Positions 58,785-64,000 of a stretch of DNA of 64,000 bases are shown here, in pieces. A program made the translations under genes and the position numbers. Position 1 is the first letter of the stretch; the number at the start of each line of letters is the position of its first letter. A model generated the notes under the pieces. That model saw only the letters and a list, made by a program, of their open reading frames with translations, had not been told where the DNA came from and searched no databases. Source of the DNA: Cannabis sativa (lineage: Eukaryota > Streptophyta > Magnoliopsida > Rosales > Cannabaceae); contig NC_083606.1 of the NCBI RefSeq assembly GCF_029168945.1, positions 12,612,041-12,676,040 of the forward strand. Direction: 5' to 3'.

Positions 58785-60686
58785 TTACCAGGATCTTAGA
58801 TCTACTCACAAGTATGTTGTTTAAACACCCTAAATATGAACTTTCTAAAACGATAAATTAAACACATATAAAGTTAAGAAAACCTTACATTGATGCAGCT
58901 GAATTAATGTCTCCTTCCACTCAGATCTCTAACCCTTGTATCCTTTCTGTAGCAGAGTATAATCAAGATCTGAGCCCGAATGTCCTTCTTCTTCAAGTTT
59001 GATCCTTCACAGTCTTCCAATCTATGATTGAGTTACTGCTTGCTGTGTGTGGGCACTTACTCTTTCACTAGGGTCGAAATTGATCAAGGAGAAAAGAAGA
59101 GAGAGGGTTTCGGCCAGGTATAGAAAGTGGGGAAGGCTCAGTTTTCTGAAGAGAGAAATTTCTGTCATATTACTAATGAAAGCATGTGAAAGCTTGTATT
59201 GTGACTGAGCCATCACTTTCTATTTATAGGCAACTACTAGGTTTAGGTTAGAAATTATTTGGCATTAAAATAATGAAAATATTAATTTGAAATCCCACAT
59301 TAAGTGGCCGGCCATGGTGTTGTATTGGGCCTCACTTGATTTTGCAGTTTTATCAAATTTTATCTCTATTTTCTCAAAAACGCCAATTTTCCAATTCTAA
59401 CCTTTTAAATGCCAAAACTAATTATTTAATAACTAAAATACATTATTAAATAATATTGTCATTTAATTTAATTATTAATTAGACATATAAAGTCCATTAA
59501 TAAATAAATAAACCTAGAAACTCTTTTCTTTACAATTTCACCCCTACTTAGTGAAAATTCATAAAATTAGACATAGTCTAACTTTAGAATTATAATTGAT
59601 CAATCACGAATCAATTAATGAGTCTTACAAGCAGAATGTTCTCAACTAGAATGGGGACCATGGATCTATATGCTGAGCTTCCAATAAGTGAACCAAATTT
59701 ACCAAGTAAATTCCTACTTATTAATTCTTCGTTGAATCCACTCTTAGAACTTAGAATTGCACTCTCAGACTTATATAGAGCATATTGTATGTTCCACGAT
59801 ATCAATATGCTATCTCATTTAACCATTGTTATAATCTTATTGTGATTTAAAGATCCTCTATATAGATGATCTACATCAAGTTGGGATTTCTTTACCTTTC
59901 TCACCCTTCAATGTATTTTGCCCCTTAAAACACTTAGCTACCTGTAAATGGTGTTTAGTGATCTAATGATTAGTCAGTTAAACAAGAGCTCATCCATTTA
60001 CTTCTATTTGCTAAGCTCGAAGGGAATCATCACTTGACTTCTATACACCAGTAGAAGCTATAGATTCCATATATATGTTCAGCACTCCCACTCAATCATA
60101 CTATCATGTTCCCAAAATATACGTATTACCCTGACCCAAAAGTAGGCTTAACTAATAAATCAAAGAACATGAATAGCACTCCTGAGTTGAGCCCAAGCAT
60201 ATCAGGATTTAGATTCTTTTAATCTTAAGATCAACTACTGATATTGACTTGGAAAGATATGTATAACGGTAAGTTTGTAATATCTTAACTTAGTTGCAAT
60301 ATCGGTCCAGTCCAATGTATACTCCATACATTCGAAACTAGTATACTTTATTAATGTCCTGGAAAGAACATAACACTTACTCCAAGTGTAAGTACACATC
60401 ATCGCTGATTATCACATTAGTGTAAATCCAATAACACTGATGAAACAGGGACCAATACTTTTGATTCATATGATCACAATCACATTCCACTGTGTTGACG
60501 ATACTGTAATTGTGAATAAACATATGATCTGGATTTAACTGATTCTGTGTGTAAATGTAATAAACATATTTAAACATATTAAACCATTAGCATGTAGAAT
60601 TCACGCAAACATCAATCACTTCAAATTTCTTATATTGATAACTAATCAGATTGTAAAGAGTTTTATTTAGGGCATAAAACCCAACA
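58785..60686 (-). repeat. 5' LTR of the minus-strand copia element, remaining 1,902 bp
   Basis: It continues the LTR begun at 49724 and aligns with 25822-27722. It ends GGCATAAAACCCAACA and is followed by the CATAT target duplication. Confidence 0.93.
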
Positions 60687-60724
60687 CATATATCCAAAAA
60701 AAAAAAATTATCCTATCATCATAT
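60687..60724 (+). repeat. Tiny poly(A) retro-insertion with an 18-bp target duplication
   Basis: If the copia element is removed, the locus reads a copy of ATTATCCTATCATCATAT (25789-25806), then ATCC and twelve A (60692-60707), then a second copy at 60707-60724. Long direct repeats around a bare A tail are what a LINE-driven insertion leaves when almost the whole body is truncated. The copia element inserted at the junction between the first copy and the tail. Confidence 0.6.
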
Positions 60725-61807
60725 CTGCATTAAAGGTTTGACTGGTAATAAATTTAGATGGAATTTATCATTTCAAAACTTATGGACATTTGTAATTACT
60801 TGATTTGTAGAGTTTTGAAATAAATAAATATTAACTTTCTCTACAATGAGTCTTAGAGAAATTTCAACTTTTATGGATAAATATGCTTCTTAGCTATAAA
60901 ATCTAACAAAGTCAAATATATCATATACACTCACTCACTGATTACTCACATCTAGCTGGCTCTCTATTTCATGCTGTAATAGTTCTCATGGAAATTTAAA
61001 GAAGTCAAATAAATGTTCTCTCTCTATTTCAGTTGCAGCTGAATGTTTCTTTGGTTGCATTCTTTGCTTGTTTCAAGTTGTATACTAGTTCATCATATTT
61101 GCAGTTCATTGAGATGAATTGGTCATTGACTTCGTAATTGACATAATTCATTCATTGATCAAAATATCCATTGTAAAACATGACAAATGGAATTGCATCA
61201 TGTACTTGAGAATTTGAAAATTCATTTATGGCTATGCAACTGTGATGCAACTTTTTTGAAACATAATAATCTAGAATAGTATTTGCACATACATGACTCT
61301 ATCTACATGTGAATTCACTATTCTATTCGTAATTTATTATGAACAAATTCACCATTCAAAATCTGGAAAACAATAAAAATAGAATGGGATAAACTTTTAG
61401 CTGTAGTATTGATATTTTTTTAGACTATATCTGATTTGGATTAATTGGGAGCTCCAAATCTATTTGTTAGAGATCTACTTTTTACGAATTTAAAAATTGA
61501 TATTAGGAGGATTAGTTTTCTGCGAATTAAATCAAAATTTAAGGTTGAATTTTAGTTTCGAACTAGTTTTTCTGCACTTTTTTCATCAATATGAACAACA
61601 TGTGTTTGGATTGATTCTGGTCTTCTTCTCAGGTAAAGTTGCCAGAATTAATGGTGGTTCTTTGTCTGGCTTAGTTTCTTTTTGGTTGGCCTACTGGTTT
61701 AGTTGCTAGAAGGTGTCATTGTTGAAGAAGGTTGTTCATAGTACTGAATGGTAAGAGCAAAAAGTATTTTTGTAAATTTTTGTTGTTGAGCTGTATAAAT
61801 ATGGGAA
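60725..61807. other. Unassigned, probably host intergenic or intron DNA
   Basis: Composition is moderately AT-rich and less biased than the flanking elements. A TTTCAG acceptor-like site at 61027-61033 and the open frame 61497-61709 were looked at, but neither yields a supported exon. No repeat termini were found. Confidence 0.4.
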
Positions 61808-63245
61808 ATTATAGTAAATGGCCCCAAATCATAGGACTATGTTAGTATATGTCCTCATTTTAAAAAATTATAACAAATAACCCTAAATCATAAAACTATG
61901 TTAATAAATGTTCTTATTTCAAAATCATTAATTTTTTTTTATTTTTTAGAATTAGAAGCAAATTATTTAAAGATTATGGTATATCTATATTAGTTTTGTT
62001 AAAATCTTTTTTATTTAAAAATTATGTCGATTTTTTTTAATTTTTTATGAGTTGTTGTGGTTGTTGGTATCTAGATTTTGTTGTACGGTATATTTCTGTT
62101 TTGTTGTATGGTATATTATTATTCTTAGATGATATTTATTTTTTATTATGATTTGTATAATAGTGGTATATAATTTTATTAGCATAATAAAAATATTTTA
62201 ATGTATTTATATAATTTAATTGACATGGTACATATATTTAATTATTATTTTTATATATTTTGATTGTATGATTATTTATGTTAAATAATATTTAATTAGT
62301 TTTTATTTTATTATGGTAGTATATAATTTGGTTAGTATAGTATATATATATATTAGTACTATATATTTTTTTTATTATTTTTTGTATATATATTTTGGTG
62401 AATGATATATGTATTTTTTGTTATACAGTATATAATTTTTTTAAAATAATATTTAAATTTTATTTTCTATTGTACTTTTGTTGACATGATATATAATTTT
62501 ATTAGCATCCTATATATTTTTATTTTTATTTATTGTTATTATTATTATATATTTCTATTGTAAGGTATATATTTTCTGTTATATGGTATATAAATTTTAT
62601 TATACAGTATATCATTTTATTTTAGATAATGCATGTTTAGTTTTTATTTTATTATATATAAAGGTGATATATAATTTTGTTAATATGATACATATAATTT
62701 TTTAATAATATTATATTATTTTATTTTATCTTTTATTATAGGTATATACATTTTCTTGTATAGTATATGGTTTTTGTTGTCTATAGTATATTATTTATTT
62801 AAGATGATATTTAGTTTCTATTTTATTATATATAAGTCTTTTGGTATGTATTCATATTTTAATGGTGGTATATATAATTTTGTTAGTATGATATATATAT
62901 ATATATATATTTTGAATATTAATTTAGTATTGTTATAATTTTTTTGTGGTATATAATTTTATTACTACGGTATATTAATTTTCAGTACTACGATATATCA
63001 AATACTGCTATATATAATGATCTAATATATTTATTCATTTTTGTTACAATATAATAATATCTAATACTAAAAAAATTGTATAACTTAATTTTATTATTAT
63101 ATATATATTTTTAAAAAAAATATATAATAAATGTATTTTTATAATTCTTATTAGCTAATTTATTATATTTAGCCATTTTCTTAATTTTTTTTTTTAAAAT
63201 GTACATTTATTAACTTAGTTTCCAAATTTAGGGTCATTTTGCATC
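61808..63245. mobile_element. AT-rich fold-back / TIR element with internal repeats (~1.4 kb)
   Basis: 61808-61925 and the reverse complement of 63125-63245 share AAATGGCCCCAAAT / AAATGACCCTAAAT, AACTATGTTAGTA(T)ATGTCC / ACTAAGTTAATAAATGTAC and ATTTTAAAAAA. The left arm holds a second tandem half-copy (AACAAATAACCCTAAATCATAAAACTATG). Between the arms a loose repeat GGTATATAATTTT(A/G)TTAG(C/T)AT recurs, for example near 62162, 62326, 62487, 62668, 62868 and 62950. No coding frame is present. The outer boundaries are approximate and no target duplication was proved. Confidence 0.55.
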
Positions 63246-63249
63246 TCAA

Positions 63250-63269
63250 CCCTATAAATATTTATAGGG
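63250..63269. repeat. 20-bp perfect palindrome
   Basis: CCCTATAAATATTTATAGGG is its own reverse complement and lies immediately outside the fold-back element. Confidence 0.8.
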
Positions 63270-64000
63270 CGTGCTCAATGTATTTGTGTAATATTTTTAC
63301 TATTTTAGTATATATATGAAAAAAGTCCAAATATAAATTCCAATCACAACAAATCTAGTAATAAGTATATATCCGGTATTGTAATGTATTTTTTTTTTCT
63401 TTTCTGTGGAAAAGAAATTACGTTGTAAATGTATAGTGATGGATTCTCTAGTGTTCTTTCAAATGCTTTTTTTTTTTTTTTTAGTAGAATTTAAGATAAA
63501 TTAAATAAGGTTCCATCTCAAAATTAATTGATAATGAAAGAAGTAGTTCATTCATCTTATATAATAATTTATTTTCACACATTTACAATGTAGAACTAAC
63601 TTTAATATTTTTTTATTTTGTAATCAAATTTTCATTGGTTCTCATTTCTTTAAGCATATCTTAATAAAGATTAAAGAAATACACATAAAGAAGGGAACTC
63701 ATCGAATGTGAAGGCATAAGTTTAAACTAGGCTATTCGTTTCCAAGTTGAGATTGGTCTAATATGAAATGTGCAAGCTGTTGCTGTTGCGCCCACAGTGC
63801 AACTGCAAATCACAAGCTTTGGGGTCACTTGTTTTGAAAATTGAAATAAGAAACAGAGCCAATAAGTTAGGAATTCCCTACAAGGAGGGGTCCACACAGG
63901 GGCGGAATATATATGCTTAATTAAATTTATATATGCAAACTAATTTTTTTTTATAATTATTGTATGAAATTCTTTTGAAAAAGTCAAACTAAAATTTATA
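63270..64000. other. Unassigned AT-rich DNA
   Basis: There is a T17-type run near 63466-63482 and no open frame or element terminus. A slightly GC-richer patch at 63770-63905 could be distal promoter or exon sequence, but nothing specific is visible. Confidence 0.4.

Larger units (their letters stand above)
25807..60686 (-). mobile_element. Minus-strand Ty1/copia element with long LTRs, split by two Ty3 insertions
   Basis: LTR copies lie at 25807-27722 and at 49724-49738 plus 58785-60686. The element is flanked by CATAT at 25802-25806 and 60687-60691, which proves that everything between is one insertion site. Read on the minus strand the order is 5' LTR, PBS, a ~3.6-kb AT-rich leader, gag (46128-45262), a gap where protease and most of integrase should be, RT/RNase H remnants, purine tract and 3' LTR. 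After subtracting the nested Ty3 elements it is about 10 kb. Long LTRs and a long leader suggest the Angela/SIRE side of copia; the clade is only a guess. Confidence 0.9.

Noticed and set aside
61497..61709. Small hydrophobic open frame of 70 codons
   Set aside because: There is no homology, codon bias or splice support, and it lies in AT-rich DNA where such frames occur by chance.
62100..63110. CRISPR-like regularly spaced repeats
   Set aside because: The repeats are degenerate, AT-only and unevenly spaced in plant DNA; they are simple-sequence material inside a fold-back element.

Overview
The window is plant nuclear DNA, most likely from a eudicot. The signs are spliced AT-rich genes, and Ty3/gypsy and Ty1/copia LTR retrotransposons whose primer-binding sites match plant initiator tRNA-Met. 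A plant-type LINE, a FAR1/MULE transposase, a CACTA-derived MITE and a Pack-MULE-like element are also present. The species cannot be named from sequence alone. I found no rRNA, tRNA, CRISPR array or intact host gene. About 55 of 64 kb is transposable-element sequence, nested several layers deep.

Layout. 1-1596 holds the 3' end of a host gene for a highly acidic, probably nuclear protein (two exons supported). 2518-24736 is bounded by an inverted repeat of about 265 bp that may be the terminal inverted repeats of an old Mutator-like element, because a broken FAR1-type MULE transposase lies inside (8352-9457). That interval has been filled by four things: a LINE (2859-8012) which itself carries a CACTA-type MITE (7222-7560), a Ty3/gypsy element with a truncated 5' LTR (9458-17117), a minus-strand copia-like relic (17118-23892), and a short copia gag-only element (19199-21498) nested in that relic.

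24781-25773 is a second Mutator-type element with a perfect 9-bp target duplication and a GC-rich insert that looks like captured gene sequence. 25807-60686 is one minus-strand Ty1/copia element with long LTRs and a CATAT target duplication. It has been split by two later Ty3/gypsy events of one chromodomain-bearing family. The first is a tandem array on the minus strand (29229-44932; LTR-internal-LTR-internal-LTR, outer duplication AAGCT). The second is a complete plus-strand copy (49739-58779; duplication TTATT) that landed in the copia 5' LTR. 60687-64000 is mostly unassigned AT-rich DNA with a probable fold-back element at 61808-63245.

None of the element genes reads through uninterrupted. 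The young Ty3 copies are nearly identical to one another, yet their frames are broken at many places, and the copy-to-copy differences sit mostly on CAG/CTG trinucleotides. That pattern looks more like consensus error at methylated CHG sites than decay. The most unusual structure is the tandem Ty3 array, in which each unit also carries the same 50-odd bp of copia flank. I see no evidence for a new defence or metabolic system; the interest here is transposon structure and genome dynamics.
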